Positions 33,647-43,216 are shown, counted from the stretch's first letter. The stretch is 64,000 nucleotides of DNA from Palleniella muris (GCF_004792655.1 NZ_SRZC01000001.1:124001-188000); one strand, 5' to 3'. The notes: a model not told the origin generated them from the letters alone. Program-made: numbers and translations.

Positions 33647-36481
33647 TTACAAGTGCTGCTCGACCTCGATTTCGGTGAAGGTCTCGATGATGTCACCTGT
33701 CTGAATGTCGTTGCAGTTGACGAGTGAGATACCGCACTCGAGGCCTGTCGCAACCTCCTTGGCGTCATCCTTGTAACGCTTGAGGGCGTTGATGTTGCCG
33801 GTAAAGATTACTATGCCGTCGCGGATAAGGCGCGCCTTGTCGGAGCGATGCACCTTGCCGTCGGTGACGATGGCACCGGCAACGGTGCCAACCTTGGAGA
33901 TTTTGAACACCTCGCGGACCTCAACAGTACCCGTGGCAACCTCTTTCTTGATTTTGTCAAGCATGCCTTCCATGGCGGCAGTGATGTCGTCGATGGCATC
34001 ATAGATGACAGAATAAGTATTGATTTCCACACCTTCGTTCTCTGCAAGTTTCTTTGCAGCAACGGAAGGACGCACGTTGAAGCCGACAATCATACCGTTC
34101 TCGGCTGTTGAGGCCAGCATGACATCGTTCTCGGAGATAGCACCGACAGCACCTTGGATGACCTTCACCTCCACCTTCTCTGTTGAAAGCTTGATGAAAG
34201 AGTCGGTAAGAGCCTCGACAGAACCCTGTGTGTCCGCCTTGACGATAAGGTTGAGCATGTGGAACTCTCCTAATGCGATACGGTGGGCAATCTCCTCAAG
34301 GGAAAGGGTCTTCGTTGTTCGCAGGCTCTGCTCACGCTGCAACTGCTGTCGCTTGTTGGCAATCTCGCGGGCTTCCTGCTCTGTCTCCATGATGTGGAAT
34401 GAGTCTCCGGCTGACGGAGCACCGTTGAGTCCGAGGATAATCACCGGCTCTGACGGAGCAGCCTGCTGCACGCGCTGATTACGTTCGTTGAACATTGCCT
34501 TTACACGGCCGTAGTATGTTCCAGCGATTACTATGTCGCCGACATGCAGCGTACCGTTGCTTACAAGTACTGTTGACACAAATCCGCGTCCCTTGTCAAG
34601 CGAAGCCTCGATGATTGAGCCCGTTGCCTTGCGGTTAGGGTTGGCCTTCAGTTCAAGCATTTCCGCTTCGAGGAGCACCTTCTCCATAAGCTCGTCGACA
34701 CCAAGACCGCTCTTTGCAGAGATTTCCTGACACTGGTACTTGCCGCCCCAGTCCTCAACGAGGAGGTTCATCTGGGCGAGGTCCTCACGGATTTTGTCAG
34801 GGTTTGCGCCCGGCTTGTCAATCTTGTTGATAGCGAACACCATAGGCACGTTGGCAGCCTGTGCATGTGCGATAGCCTCCTTGGTGGTAGGCATGACGGA
34901 GTCATCGGCAGCAATGATGATGATTGCTATATCCGTAACCTGTGTACCACGGGCACGCATGGCGGTGAACGCCTCATGTCCCGGTGTATCGAGGAAGGTT
35001 ATTCGTCTGCCGTCAGCAAGTTTCACGTTGTAAGCACCGATGTGCTGCGTGATGCCTCCTGCCTCTCCGGCGATGACATTGGTGTTGCGGACATAGTCGA
35101 GGAGTGATGTCTTGCCGTGGTCGACGTGTCCCATGACGGTGACAATCGGCGCACGCTCGACAAGATCCACCTCATCGTCGGCCTCCTCGGTGATAGCGTT
35201 CTGCACCTCGGCAGAGACATATTCCGTTGAGAATCCGAACTCTTCGGCAACCATATTGATGGTTTCTGCGTCAAGACGCTGGTTGATAGACACCATGACA
35301 CCTATGGACATGAGAGTTCCAATCAGCTTTGTCACAGGGACATCCATCATCGTCGCAAGCTCGGAGACAGTAACGTACTCTGTCAGCTTGAGCACCTTGC
35401 TCTCAGCAGCCTCAGCAGCCATGGCGGCATCGCGCTGTTCTGCTGCTGCGTCACGCTTGTCCTTACGGTACTTTGCGCCCTTCTTGTTCTGCGTCTGCTT
35501 GTTGGTAAGGCGTGCAAGAGTCTCCTTTACCTGGCGTGCAACATCCTCTTCGTTGACCTCCTGAGGCTGGTTGCTGCGGCGGTTCTTCTTCTTTGACTTC
35601 TTGTTGTTGCCCTGAGCGCCGGCATTGGCGTTAGCGTTCTGACCGCCGTTATTGCCGCCCTTGCCCTTCTTAGGCTGGTTGGCAACATCGTTGATGTCGA
35701 CACGCTCCTTGCCTATGCGTGCACGCTTCTTTTTCTGGTCACGTGCCTGCTGGGCCTTTTCCTCACGCTCCTTCTTCTTCTCCTCCTTGGATTTCTTCTT
35801 CGGACGAGTGCTTTGGTTGATGGCGGAAAGGTCAATCTTGCCAAGGACGGTGAAGGAAGGCTTCTTGTTATGTTCAAGACGGAAGGCTCCGTTCTCTGTT
35901 ATCCCCTCCTCCTTTGCCGGTTCTTTAGCCTCGACAGGCTTTGGTTCAGGAGCCGGAGCAGGCTTCTCGGCAGGTTTCGGAGCCTCCGGTTTCGGTGTTT
36001 CCTGTGGCTTTTGTGGCTCTGCCTTTTCCTTCTCAGGCTCTTCCTTTACAGGCTTTGGCTCCTCTTTTGCCGGCTGTGGAGCAGGTTTTTCCTCTTTCTT
36101 GGCAGGTTTCGCCTCAACCTTTTCAGCCTTGGCAGGTTTAGCAGGCTTGCTCTTGGCAGGCTTCTTGAACTGGTCAAGGTCAATCTTGCCAAGGACGTTG
36201 AATGTCTGCTTCTCCTCCTTTTTCTCAGCCTTTTCAGCCTTGGTGGCAGCGGCAGCCTCCTTCTTGTCGGACTTTTTGTCCTTCTTCTGAATCATCTGCT
36301 CAGCCTTGCTGCGCACTTCGGCATCGGTGCTGAACTCTGTCTTCAGGGCAGAGTACTGCTCATCGGTGAGTTTGAGGTTAGGGTCGACACTGTCTATGCC
36401 GTATTTCTTTTCAAGGAATTCAGACACCGTCTGGATTCCGATGTTAAGTTCTCTGATTGCTTTGTTTAATCTTATGCTCAT
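33647..36481 (-). CDS. infB: Translation initiation factor IF-2
   Basis: A 944-aa GTPase that brings initiator tRNA to the ribosome. The N-terminal ~350 residues are low-complexity, rich in Lys, Pro, Glu and Ala, and include two near-identical segments FxVLGKIDL followed by SAI/DQF. An IF2-N region, the GTPase domain (near residue 450: [14 protein letters not shown], later NKIDKPGAN) and the C-terminal domains that bind fMet-tRNA follow. The length is usual for Bacteroidales. It lies 15 bases after nusA in rimP-nusA-infB. Confidence 0.97.
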   Translation of the reverse strand: MSIRLNKAIRELNIGIQTVSEFLEKKYGIDSVDPNLKLTDEQYSALKTEFSTDAEVRSKAEQMIQKKDKKSDKKEAAAATKAEKAEKKEEKQTFNVLGKIDLDQFKKPAKSKPAKPAKAEKVEAKPAKKEEKPAPQPAKEEPKPVKEEPEKEKAEPQKPQETPKPEAPKPAEKPAPAPEPKPVEAKEPAKEEGITENGAFRLEHNKKPSFTVLGKIDLSAINQSTRPKKKSKEEKKKEREEKAQQARDQKKKRARIGKERVDINDVANQPKKGKGGNNGGQNANANAGAQGNNKKSKKKNRRSNQPQEVNEEDVARQVKETLARLTNKQTQNKKGAKYRKDKRDAAAEQRDAAMAAEAAESKVLKLTEYVTVSELATMMDVPVTKLIGTLMSIGVMVSINQRLDAETINMVAEEFGFSTEYVSAEVQNAITEEADDEVDLVERAPIVTVMGHVDHGKTSLLDYVRNTNVIAGEAGGITQHIGAYNVKLADGRRITFLDTPGHEAFTAMRARGTQVTDIAIIIIAADDSVMPTTKEAIAHAQAANVPMVFAINKIDKPGANPDKIREDLAQMNLLVEDWGGKYQCQEISAKSGLGVDELMEKVLLEAEMLELKANPNRKATGSIIEASLDKGRGFVSTVLVSNGTLHVGDIVIAGTYYGRVKAMFNERNQRVQQAAPSEPVIILGLNGAPSAGDSFHIMETEQEAREIANKRQQLQREQSLRTTKTLSLEEIAHRIALGEFHMLNLIVKADTQGSVEALTDSFIKLSTEKVEVKVIQGAVGAISENDVMLASTAENGMIVGFNVRPSVAAKKLAENEGVEINTYSVIYDAIDDITAAMEGMLDKIKKEVATGTVEVREVFKISKVGTVAGAIVTDGKVHRSDKARLIRDGIVIFTGNINALKRYKDDAKEVATGLECGISLVNCNDIQTGDIIETFTEIEVEQHL

Positions 36482-36496
36482 TGATACCTCCTATTC

Positions 36497-37762
36497 TTAC
36501 TGTTCGAACTCAGCGCGGAGTACTTCGAGAACGTGGTCGACAGTCTCTTCTTCGAGGTCTGCCTTCTCAATTAGCATTTCACGTGGTGCGTTAAGAACTG
36601 ATTTTGCCGTGTCAAGGCCGATAGACTTTATTGCTTCGATTACCCATCCGTCGATTTCATCGCTGAACTCTTCGAGATAGATGTCCTCTTCTCCCTCCTC
36701 ATTGTCAGCGGAGTCGCGGTAGACATCGATGGTGAATTCTGTGAGTAGAGAAGCGAGCTTGATGTTGAGTCCGCCGCGACCGATGGCGAGGCTGACTTCC
36801 TCTGGAGCGAGGAACACATCTGCCTTGCGGTTCTCCTCGTCAAGGGTTATGCTGCTGACTTTTGCCGGAGAGAGGGCGCGCTGTATGAAGATTTTAGTGT
36901 TGGCGGAGTAGTTGATGACATCGATGTTCTCGTTGTTAAGCTCACGCACGATACCATGGATACGTGCGCCTTTGACACCCACACATGCGCCAACCGGGTC
37001 GATACGGTCGTCGTAGGTCTCCACTGCAATCTTTGCACGCTCACCCGGGATGCGGGCAATCTTATGGACTTTGATGAGTCCGTCTGTGATTTCAGGCACT
37101 TCCTGCTCCAGAAGACGCTGGAGGAACATAGGGGATGTGCGTGAAAGGATAATCTTCGGATTGTTGTTCTCATTGTCAACGCGAAGGATTACCGCACGCA
37201 CTGTCTCACCCTTGCGGAAGGTGTCGCTTGGAATCTGCTCTGCCTTAGGGAGGATAAGCTCATTGTTCTGGTCGTCGATGATGAGGATCTCGCGCTTCCA
37301 TGTCTGGTAAACCTCGCCTGAGATAAGCTCTCCGATGCGGTCCTTGTATTGGTTGTAGACAGCGTCATGCTCCAGTTCGAGAATCTTTGATGCAAGAGTC
37401 TGGCGGAGGTTGAGGATTGCGCGTCGTCCGAAACTTGCGAAATCGACAGATTCGGACACGTCTTCGCCGACCTCATAGTCGGCGTCAATCTTCTGTGCCT
37501 CTTTCAGTTCGATTTCCTTGTTCTCGTCCTGTACGGCTCCGTTCTCCACAACAGTGCGCTTCATGTAAATCTCGAGGTCGCCCTTGTCAGGGTTGACAAT
37601 GACATCGAAATTCTCGTCACTGCCGAAGATTTTCGCTATTACGTTGCGGAAACTCTCTTCGAGGACGCTTACGAGCGTTGTGCGGTCAATGTTCTTTGTT
37701 TCCTTGAACTCTTTCAAGGTCTCAATCATTGAGGGCTGTTGAATAGTTGATTTTGTTGCCAT
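36497..37762 (-). CDS. nusA: Transcription termination/antitermination protein NusA
   Basis: A 421-aa protein with an N-terminal RNAP-binding domain (about 1-140), an S1 domain (about 145-210, VYQTWKREIL), and KH1/KH2 domains with AVETYDDRIDPVGACVGVKG and LAIGRGGLNIKLAS. NusA controls pausing, termination and antitermination, and feeds back on its own operon in other bacteria. It lies between rimP and infB in the conserved order. Confidence 0.96.
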   Translation of the reverse strand: MATKSTIQQPSMIETLKEFKETKNIDRTTLVSVLEESFRNVIAKIFGSDENFDVIVNPDKGDLEIYMKRTVVENGAVQDENKEIELKEAQKIDADYEVGEDVSESVDFASFGRRAILNLRQTLASKILELEHDAVYNQYKDRIGELISGEVYQTWKREILIIDDQNNELILPKAEQIPSDTFRKGETVRAVILRVDNENNNPKIILSRTSPMFLQRLLEQEVPEITDGLIKVHKIARIPGERAKIAVETYDDRIDPVGACVGVKGARIHGIVRELNNENIDVINYSANTKIFIQRALSPAKVSSITLDEENRKADVFLAPEEVSLAIGRGGLNIKLASLLTEFTIDVYRDSADNEEGEEDIYLEEFSDEIDGWVIEAIKSIGLDTAKSVLNAPREMLIEKADLEEETVDHVLEVLRAEFEQ

Positions 37763-37860
37763 TTTTATGTTTTTGTTTTCTTTTCTTCCTTTTCATGTGC
37801 CACGGAGGGTGGCATGGTGGCAGAAACTAACCCACACGGCGGATGTGGGTTAATGGTTGT

Positions 37861-38328
37861 TTATTTGAACTTCAGGACATACTTTGTGTGCTTGACCTCG
37901 TTCATGTCGAACTCAATGTCTGTCTCCACCATTTGCGGACGCTTCTGCCCTTCGAGGCGTTTCTTCTCCTTCACCGTGACAACGAACTTCGGTTCATCGA
38001 CGGATTTAAGGATTCCCGTATGCTTCTTGCCGTCCTTGCGGAGCACCTCCACTTCCTCGCCGATGCAGTTGATGTACTGCTGCACGACTTTGAAAGGCTG
38101 CCCGAGACCTGCCGAGCCCACTTCCAGCTCATAGTCCTCCTCGTCACGGTTGAGGTTTTCTTCGAGGAAACGGCTCAACTGCGCACAGTCCTCAATCCAG
38201 ACTCCGTCCTTGTGGTCAATCTCGACCACGATTCTGTCGTCCGGGGTAACTTCCACATCAACGAGAAAATACTCCTTTTCCTTGAGCCACTCGTTGACCA
38301 ATGTCCTTACTGTTTCTTTGTTTATCAT
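37861..38328 (-). CDS. rimP: Ribosome maturation factor RimP
   Basis: A 155-aa protein of the RimP (DUF150) family with LEVGSAGLGQPF, the usual conserved stretch, and a C-terminal SH3-like domain ending VKHTKYVLKFK. RimP is needed for 30S subunit maturation. First gene of rimP-nusA-infB; about 100 bases separate it from nusA. The ~130-base leader holds a stable hairpin that may be regulatory. Confidence 0.94.
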   Translation of the reverse strand: MINKETVRTLVNEWLKEKEYFLVDVEVTPDDRIVVEIDHKDGVWIEDCAQLSRFLEENLNRDEEDYELEVGSAGLGQPFKVVQQYINCIGEEVEVLRKDGKKHTGILKSVDEPKFVVTVKEKKRLEGQKRPQMVETDIEFDMNEVKHTKYVLKFK

Positions 38329-38420
38329 ATATATGTGTTATAAGGTGTGCCTGAAAAACATGCTTTTGAGTGCACATCATACTTACCGGGTGGTATGCGT
38401 CCCTCCCTTCTCTAAAATAA

Positions 38421-38452
38421 GAATGAGAGACCTCGGCTGAGGTCCCTCATTC
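38421..38452 (-). promoter_or_regulatory. Hairpin in the rimP operon leader
   Basis: GAATGAGAGACCTC and GAGGTCCCTCATTC pair over 14 bp with one mismatch and a 4-base loop, between the promoter box and rimP. Without a T-run it looks more like an RNA regulatory or stabilising element. Confidence 0.5.
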
Positions 38453-38465
38453 CACTGAACTCATG

Positions 38466-38473
38466 CAAAGGTA
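38466..38473 (-). promoter_or_regulatory. -7 box of the rimP-nusA-infB operon
   Basis: Minus strand TACCTTTG, about 138 bases upstream of rimP. Confidence 0.65.
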
Positions 38474-38629
38474 CACATTATAATTAAGAAAACCGCAATC
38501 GGGAACCTTCACACCTTGAATATTTAGATATTATTAACACAAAAAGTGCTGTTATCTGTAAAACATAAGGCAGGGAAAGATGACAGGTGGTTAAAGAATG
38601 TATAACCATAAAGTCTGCCAAACGGCATT

Positions 38630-39436
38630 TTAACGTCCACCGATGCTTATTTTCAGCTTTACGGACCTGTTGCCATTGCTTGCCTCCGCAATATATATGC
38701 CGGGGACAAGTGCCGAGGTGCTTACCGGACATTCCGTGGCATCAACCACCTTGTTACCTGAAAGATTGTACAAGGAGAGCGTGCCGAACTCCCCGCTTGC
38801 ACTCAGGAAACCGTGTGACGCCGTTATTCCGAAACCATTCTCCGTGGTCATCGACGAGATGCCTGTTGTGAGGTCATTGTAATGAATGTCCTCAAGCCAC
38901 GATGAAATCATGGATGCAGCGTCTGATGTCTGTGAGGAGCGTATCCAAAGGTTCGGCTCAACGAAGTTCCCTCCGGGTATCAGCCGCTTTGCGTCAGCCA
39001 CCACTCCGCTGATGCCGCTGCTGGCACTCGACACAATCACCCCAATGTTCTTCCCTGCCATCTGCGGTCCGTAATGGAACAGGAATGTCTGGAACGGTGC
39101 CGCCATTTGGCTCCACCACAGAGGAGTGGCAATGACAATCATATCGTACTCATTCATATTAACCTTGACGGGGTCTGTCGCCGGATACGACGAGGCATCG
39201 TTAGGATTGCTGCGTATGGCGTTCAGCAGTTGCGTGCCGAGAGCATAATTATTCGCAGCGTAGTCAAGCCCCTTTTCGGCAGGCTCAATCTTTATCACGT
39301 CCACTGCCGTCTGTGACCTCAGTGCTGTCACGATACGTTCCACATTGTTGGTGTAGCTGTAGCAAGCCACAAGGGTCTTTGCTTGCATGGCAGCGACAAT
39401 GATCATGGCTGCCATGGACAGAATAAGTCTTTTCAT
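38630..39436 (-). CDS. Exported flavodoxin-like protein with sorting-type C-terminus
   Basis: A 268-aa protein with a signal peptide (residues 1-19, MKRLILSMAAMIIVAAMQA) directly followed by the flavodoxin FMN loop TLVACYSYTNN. ATPLWWSQMAAPFQTFL and the later VVSSASSG match flavodoxin_4-type proteins, normally cytoplasmic. The C-terminus (about 200-268) adds GTLSLYNLSGNKVVD and ALVPGIYIAE, like the beta-sandwich tails of exported Bacteroidales proteins. FMN would have to be bound outside the cytoplasm or carried along. The start is the ATG at 39436 next to the signal peptide. Confidence 0.8.
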   Translation of the reverse strand: MKRLILSMAAMIIVAAMQAKTLVACYSYTNNVERIVTALRSQTAVDVIKIEPAEKGLDYAANNYALGTQLLNAIRSNPNDASSYPATDPVKVNMNEYDMIVIATPLWWSQMAAPFQTFLFHYGPQMAGKNIGVIVSSASSGISGVVADAKRLIPGGNFVEPNLWIRSSQTSDAASMISSWLEDIHYNDLTTGISSMTTENGFGITASHGFLSASGEFGTLSLYNLSGNKVVDATECPVSTSALVPGIYIAEASNGNRSVKLKISIGGR

Positions 39437-39533
39437 TGTACATTGAGTTTGTTGTAATACATTTTCTTTTGCATTGGTCCTGAAAAAACAAGTCGTTGGC
39501 AAGTGAATTGCTTTTCGGATTTCTTTCCGTTTG

Positions 39534-39541
39534 CAAAGTTA
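39534..39541 (-). promoter_or_regulatory. -7 box of the exported flavodoxin gene
   Basis: Minus strand TAACTTTG, ~100 bases upstream of the ATG at 39436. Confidence 0.55.
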
Positions 39542-39674
39542 AGGCAAAACAATCGTTCGTACTGTATCTCGATTACGGTTTGTTGTACCCGGATTACGGA
39601 TTCTGCCAGTTTTGCTGTCAATCAGCCTAAAAGGTTGCCGGCATGGGGAGCCGGAAGGTGGCGAGTGACATTAT

Positions 39675-39783
39675 GAAGGGTAACGCTTTACAAAACAAAA
39701 GGTAACACTTTACCGTGCAAAGCGTTACCTTTCACATGGTAAAGTGTTACCTTTCACATGGTAAAGTGTTACCTTTCGTTTTA
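39675..39783. repeat. 22-bp tandem repeat array (five units)
   Basis: Units start near 39675, 39696, 39718, 39740 and 39762. The third and fourth share GTTACCTTTCACATGG; the fourth and fifth share TAAAGTGTTACCTTTC. The period is exactly 22 bp for the last four. The array lies in the 527-base gene-free stretch between the flavodoxin and recO genes. Confidence 0.8.
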
Positions 39784-39799
39784 CCAATGATATTTTAAC

Positions 39800-39837
39800 G
39801 TTTGGTAAGTTTTTGGTTTGCCAAAAACTTACCAAAC
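39800..39837 (-). terminator. recO terminator
   Basis: A perfect 17-bp inverted repeat (GTTTGGTAAGTTTTTGG and its complement) with a 4-base loop. It could work in both directions. Confidence 0.75.
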
Positions 39838-39963
39838 ACTTGTCATTTTGCAAGCAATTGCTTCCTTTTGCCGGCAAAATGGCAAAAGAGAATTACAGGT
39901 TGCAGTCCCCAAAACAAGTAATGGTGCGCTTTCCACATCAAACCTGCTCAACGGAAAAGCATT

Positions 39964-40605
39964 TCAGTCAAAAATCTGCTGCATTATATGCAAGGATTTC
40001 GGTTCCGGGAACGAGGGGATGTTCTGCCGGTAGTAGCGCATCAGTTCGCCGAGGAACATCTGCCGCTGCTGCCTGGAAAGCGGACAGGAGTCCATTGTGT
40101 CATAGGTTATGCCGATGACATCGCCGAATTTCCATGCGTTTTCCGAGTGGAGCATGTCCCATCCGAGATATTTCGTCAGCATGACAAGGAAGGCTATGTG
40201 GAAGTTTGCCGTCCCTTCCGTTGCGAGGTCAAGCCATTGCAGCGATGTCGCCACGAAGCCATAGAGGCTGTGGTCCGGCTGTCCGGTGCGCGTGGCGTAG
40301 GTCAGGACTTCGGCGAGGAATATGCCGACGGTGGTCTTTGCCGGTTCGAAGCACAGCGACTGCCAGGGTGCAAGCAACTGTGCGTCAGTGATTTTCTGCA
40401 TCTGCTGCCGTGGTCGGAAGTCGATTTCCATGGCGAGCAGTGTCAGCGGCATGAAGAGCTGCTTCGGCAACCGTGACCGCCGGGTCTGCGGAATCTTCAC
40501 CACTGAGGTCACCCTGCCAAGCTCCTCGGTGTAGAAATCAACGATGAGTTTGCGGTCACCATACTTCAGTGTGTGGAGCACTATGGCATTTGTCTTTACA
40601 AGCAT
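39964..40605 (-). CDS. recO: DNA repair protein RecO
   Basis: A 213-aa protein beginning MLVKTNAIVLHTLKYGD, the usual RecO OB-fold start, with the following VTSVVKIPQ and PLTLLAMEIDFRP segments. RecO works with RecR (and RecF) to load RecA on gapped DNA. The start at 40605 was chosen because the 36 preceding codons lack the family pattern. The upstream region is the nested palindromic element at 40719-40977. Confidence 0.9.
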   Translation of the reverse strand: MLVKTNAIVLHTLKYGDRKLIVDFYTEELGRVTSVVKIPQTRRSRLPKQLFMPLTLLAMEIDFRPRQQMQKITDAQLLAPWQSLCFEPAKTTVGIFLAEVLTYATRTGQPDHSLYGFVATSLQWLDLATEGTANFHIAFLVMLTKYLGWDMLHSENAWKFGDVIGITYDTMDSCPLSRQQRQMFLGELMRYYRQNIPSFPEPKSLHIMQQIFD

Positions 40606-40718
40606 CGTATTGGCATTTTTGCTGATTAAAGTTTTGCAGGCAGCAACCTGCTCATGCTGACGCATTAGCAGTTGCAGGAAAGCACTTTGTCTTTCGCACA
40701 AGCAAAGCTGCACTCTGC

Positions 40719-40977
40719 AAAGGAATCGCGTCAGCGGTGACTATAAATTAACTTTGCATTTGCATTCTGCGTGAGAACTCTATACAAAGGAACCGCGTCA
40801 GCGGTGACAAGAAAGTAGCCGTGGGTCGTACCCACGGAATGTAAGTCAAGCCACACAAAACGACCGATTTATCGGTCGAACAGCACCAACTGTTTATATT
40901 TATTCGACCAATAAATCGGTCGTGTTTATTAGCAAATTGTTTGGGATCCTTTCTCGTCACCGCTGACGCGGTTCCCT
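40719..40977. repeat. Nested inverted-repeat element with three copies of a 22-bp box
   Basis: The box AAAGGAACCGCGTCAGCGG followed by TGAC occurs at 40719 (one base different) and 40786, and inverted at 40956-40977. The arms 40787-40815 and 40949-40977 pair over about 29 bp. Inside lie a perfect CCGTGGGT/ACCCACGG hairpin (40819-40837) and a 20-bp inverted repeat with one mismatch (40861-40880 and 40903-40922). A plus-strand -7 box (TAACTTTG, 40749-40756) points into it. No credible ORF. It could be a miniature transposable element or a structured RNA. Confidence 0.75.
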
Positions 40978-41010
40978 GCACAGAGTTTCCCCATTAAACC
41001 ATGATATTCC

Positions 41011-41886
41011 TCAGCCCTCAAACTGGCGGTAGGCTTTCGGAGACATGCCCACCTGCTCCTTGAAGAACTTACCGAGAGCCGACTGTGTGCTGAAGTGCAT
41101 CTCCTCGGCAATCTGCCCTATCGATTTCGCGGTATGGCGGAGGAGAAGCCTTATTTCAAGCGTAGTGTAAATGTCAAGCCACTCGCTCGGCGTGCGCGAC
41201 GACACTCTCTTAACCACTTCAAGCAGAGTCTTCGGCGAAATGCCCAGTTGCCCGCTGTACCATGATATGTGACGCTCATGGCGGAAATTGCCCTCCACCA
41301 TACGTATGAACGTCTCGAAAGTCTCCTGCGCCTTAAGGCTTGTCGTTGGCTGCTCGTCGGTGATGATGTTGCTGAGGTCATAAATCATTGTGGCAAGCAC
41401 CGTCCCAGCTATCTGGCGGCGGAACTTGTGCGTCGTGTCGCCCACCTTTTCCCTCAGAATGGCAAGATAATTCAGGAATGCTGCCATGGTCTCCGACGAC
41501 AACGTGACCACAGGGCGCTTGCGCGACATGACGAAAAGGTTGGAGACGTCGCGCACCTCACGGATGACGGAGTACAGATAGTCGTGGGAGATGAGCAGCG
41601 CACTGCCCCGGAAGTCCTTGCTTGTCTTTATGTCGCCAAGCACCTGCCCCACCGCAACGATTATCACATCATTGGGCTTCACCTTATGCTCCACCGTATC
41701 CACTGTGTACCTTCCCTCTCCTCCCGTGCACACTGCGGCAAGTGCACACTGCATCTTGCGTGCCTCGCCCGGAATGGGAAATTCTGTGAAATCCGTCAGC
41801 ACAAGGTCTTCATCGATGTGGCAAGTCGGTTCGCAATAACGCATGAAGCGCTTTATGTTCACCGGTAATAGTGTAAGTTCCTTCAT
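41011..41886 (-). CDS. AraC-family transcriptional regulator
   Basis: A 291-aa protein with an N-terminal sensor-like beta region (VDTVEHKVKPNDVIIVAVGQ) and a C-terminal double HTH (about 195-290: RHISWYSGQLGISPKTLLEV and FSTQSALGKFFKEQVGMSP), the AraC signature. The effector is unknown. Its start overlaps the WYL gene stop by 4 bases, so the two regulators are one operon. Nearby target genes are not obvious; the nested palindrome lies just downstream. Confidence 0.88.
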   Translation of the reverse strand: MKELTLLPVNIKRFMRYCEPTCHIDEDLVLTDFTEFPIPGEARKMQCALAAVCTGGEGRYTVDTVEHKVKPNDVIIVAVGQVLGDIKTSKDFRGSALLISHDYLYSVIREVRDVSNLFVMSRKRPVVTLSSETMAAFLNYLAILREKVGDTTHKFRRQIAGTVLATMIYDLSNIITDEQPTTSLKAQETFETFIRMVEGNFRHERHISWYSGQLGISPKTLLEVVKRVSSRTPSEWLDIYTTLEIRLLLRHTAKSIGQIAEEMHFSTQSALGKFFKEQVGMSPKAYRQFEG

Positions 41887-42803
41887 TTCTCTTGGTTATG
41901 TCTTTCATGTTTTTCGCCGTATCCGGCAATTTTATCCTTGACATAGTCGGCAAGCTCCGGGCTGTCAATAATGTCTATGTGGTCATAAAGTCCGAGGACA
42001 AACCTTCCGATGCCGAGCATGGAGCACACCTCCGTGGCAAGAATCCATCTGCCGTCCTCTTCCCTTACATCGTTCTCCGTACGCGGATATTCCTCGACAA
42101 GCACATTGTACGCCAGCCTGTCCATGCTTATGCGGACAGGGGTAAGCGTCTCCGAGGCGAAATTAAAATAGTCACTGAACATCTGACGGTGGCAGTCGGC
42201 ATACGTCCACTCCTCATCCAGAATCTCAACATCCGCCATTCGTGCGATGCGGAATGTCTTGTTCATGCCAGACTGCGGCTCATAGGCTCGCAAATCCCTT
42301 CCGCCGTTCATCAGCAGGAAGGGTTCCACCTTTCTGTCCGTAACAGAATGGGAATGGGAGGATGAGTAACCGCGTATGAAGATGACGTTCCTGTACTTTA
42401 TCGCTTCATAGATTCTGCTCGCCATCTCTGCATGCCTGCGGCGCACGGGGTCGTTCTCGATGATGTCAAAGTCGTAGAACCGTGCAAGTTTCTGCTTCAC
42501 GGAGCGCACCACTGCACTGCGGTCATCGGCTCCGTCAAGGAGGAGTTTAAGCATTATCGCCTCATCCTCGGTGAACTTCACGATGTCGCAAAGGCGCGAG
42601 ATGAACTTCGACTGCCGCGAGATGCTGTAATAACGCCCATGCTTCACAAGGTTGAACTCGGCTCCCTTGAAGAACTCCAGATAATAGTACAGGTTGCGTT
42701 TGCCGATGTCCAGACGCTCACACATCTGCTCAACGGTCCATTGCTTGTTCTCGGTGAGCATGAGAAGGAGTTCTAACTGAAGCCCAAGTTTGTCGTGGCG
42801 CAT
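41883..42803 (-). CDS. WYL-domain transcriptional regulator
   Basis: A 306-aa protein with an N-terminal HTH (WTVEQMCERLDIGKRNLYYYL, about 20-40) and a middle WYL-like region (about 145-230: DRKVEPFLLMNGGRDLRAYEP). WYL proteins often bind nucleic-acid ligands and regulate DNA-damage or defence genes. The start at 42803 (MRHDKLGLQ) is preferred, since a -7 box lies upstream at 42933-42940, inside the longer frame. It forms an operon with the AraC gene. Confidence 0.85.
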   Translation of the reverse strand: MRHDKLGLQLELLLMLTENKQWTVEQMCERLDIGKRNLYYYLEFFKGAEFNLVKHGRYYSISRQSKFISRLCDIVKFTEDEAIMLKLLLDGADDRSAVVRSVKQKLARFYDFDIIENDPVRRRHAEMASRIYEAIKYRNVIFIRGYSSSHSHSVTDRKVEPFLLMNGGRDLRAYEPQSGMNKTFRIARMADVEILDEEWTYADCHRQMFSDYFNFASETLTPVRISMDRLAYNVLVEEYPRTENDVREEDGRWILATEVCSMLGIGRFVLGLYDHIDIIDSPELADYVKDKIAGYGEKHERHNQEK

Positions 42804-42932
42804 ATTTGCTTTTTTGTTCTTTGGTAATGAGTGATGCTGTCTGGCAGTGACCTCCTTCCGTAAGTGGCTATGCTGCCGGATCAATGCCGGCACCGTATGG
42901 CAAAAGTGGAGCGTGACAAACCTGCCGAAAGG

Positions 42933-42940
42933 CAAAGTTA
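42933..42940 (-). promoter_or_regulatory. -7 box of the WYL-AraC operon
   Basis: Minus strand TAACTTTG, giving a ~125-base leader to the ATG at 42803. Confidence 0.55.
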
Positions 42941-43150
42941 CTGATTTTTTCTGTATTTCCGCATACTTTTGTATTTTTTATGATTTCCTTACGCCAAATG
43001 CAGCTAAAGGTCACCGTACCGTGGACAAGAACATTCGCAACAGTACGCCGCAAAACAGCGAGCTACAGGAATGCAAATATTAGCAGACAGAGCTATGCCT
43101 TTGTACAAGAATCCTATGGTGGGCACTGCACAAGAAGTGCGTCCTAATAC

Positions 43151-43191
43151 ACAACAGGCTGCCTTTCACTGAGTAAAAGGCAACCTGTTGT
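43151..43191 (-). terminator. Terminator-like hairpin after the lipoprotein gene
   Basis: ACAACAGG and TGCCTTT pair with AAAGGCA and ACCTGTTGT around a short loop, with one bulge. It lies ~25 bases after the lipoprotein stop. The 413-base stretch 42804-43216 holds this, the WYL promoter and no convincing gene. Confidence 0.6.
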
Positions 43192-43216
43192 AAAACATCA
43201 CAAAACAGCTTTCGCA

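Noticed and set aside
35652..36290. 212-codon Gly/Ser/Phe-rich frame opposite infB
   Set aside because: It is the antisense of the low-complexity N-terminus of IF-2.
39675..39783. Repeat array considered as a CRISPR
   Set aside because: Units are directly adjacent with no unique spacers and only 22 bp long, and no cas genes are in the window.
40748..40981. 77-codon minus-strand frame across the nested palindrome
   Set aside because: The frame follows the inverted repeats and has the character of chance translation.
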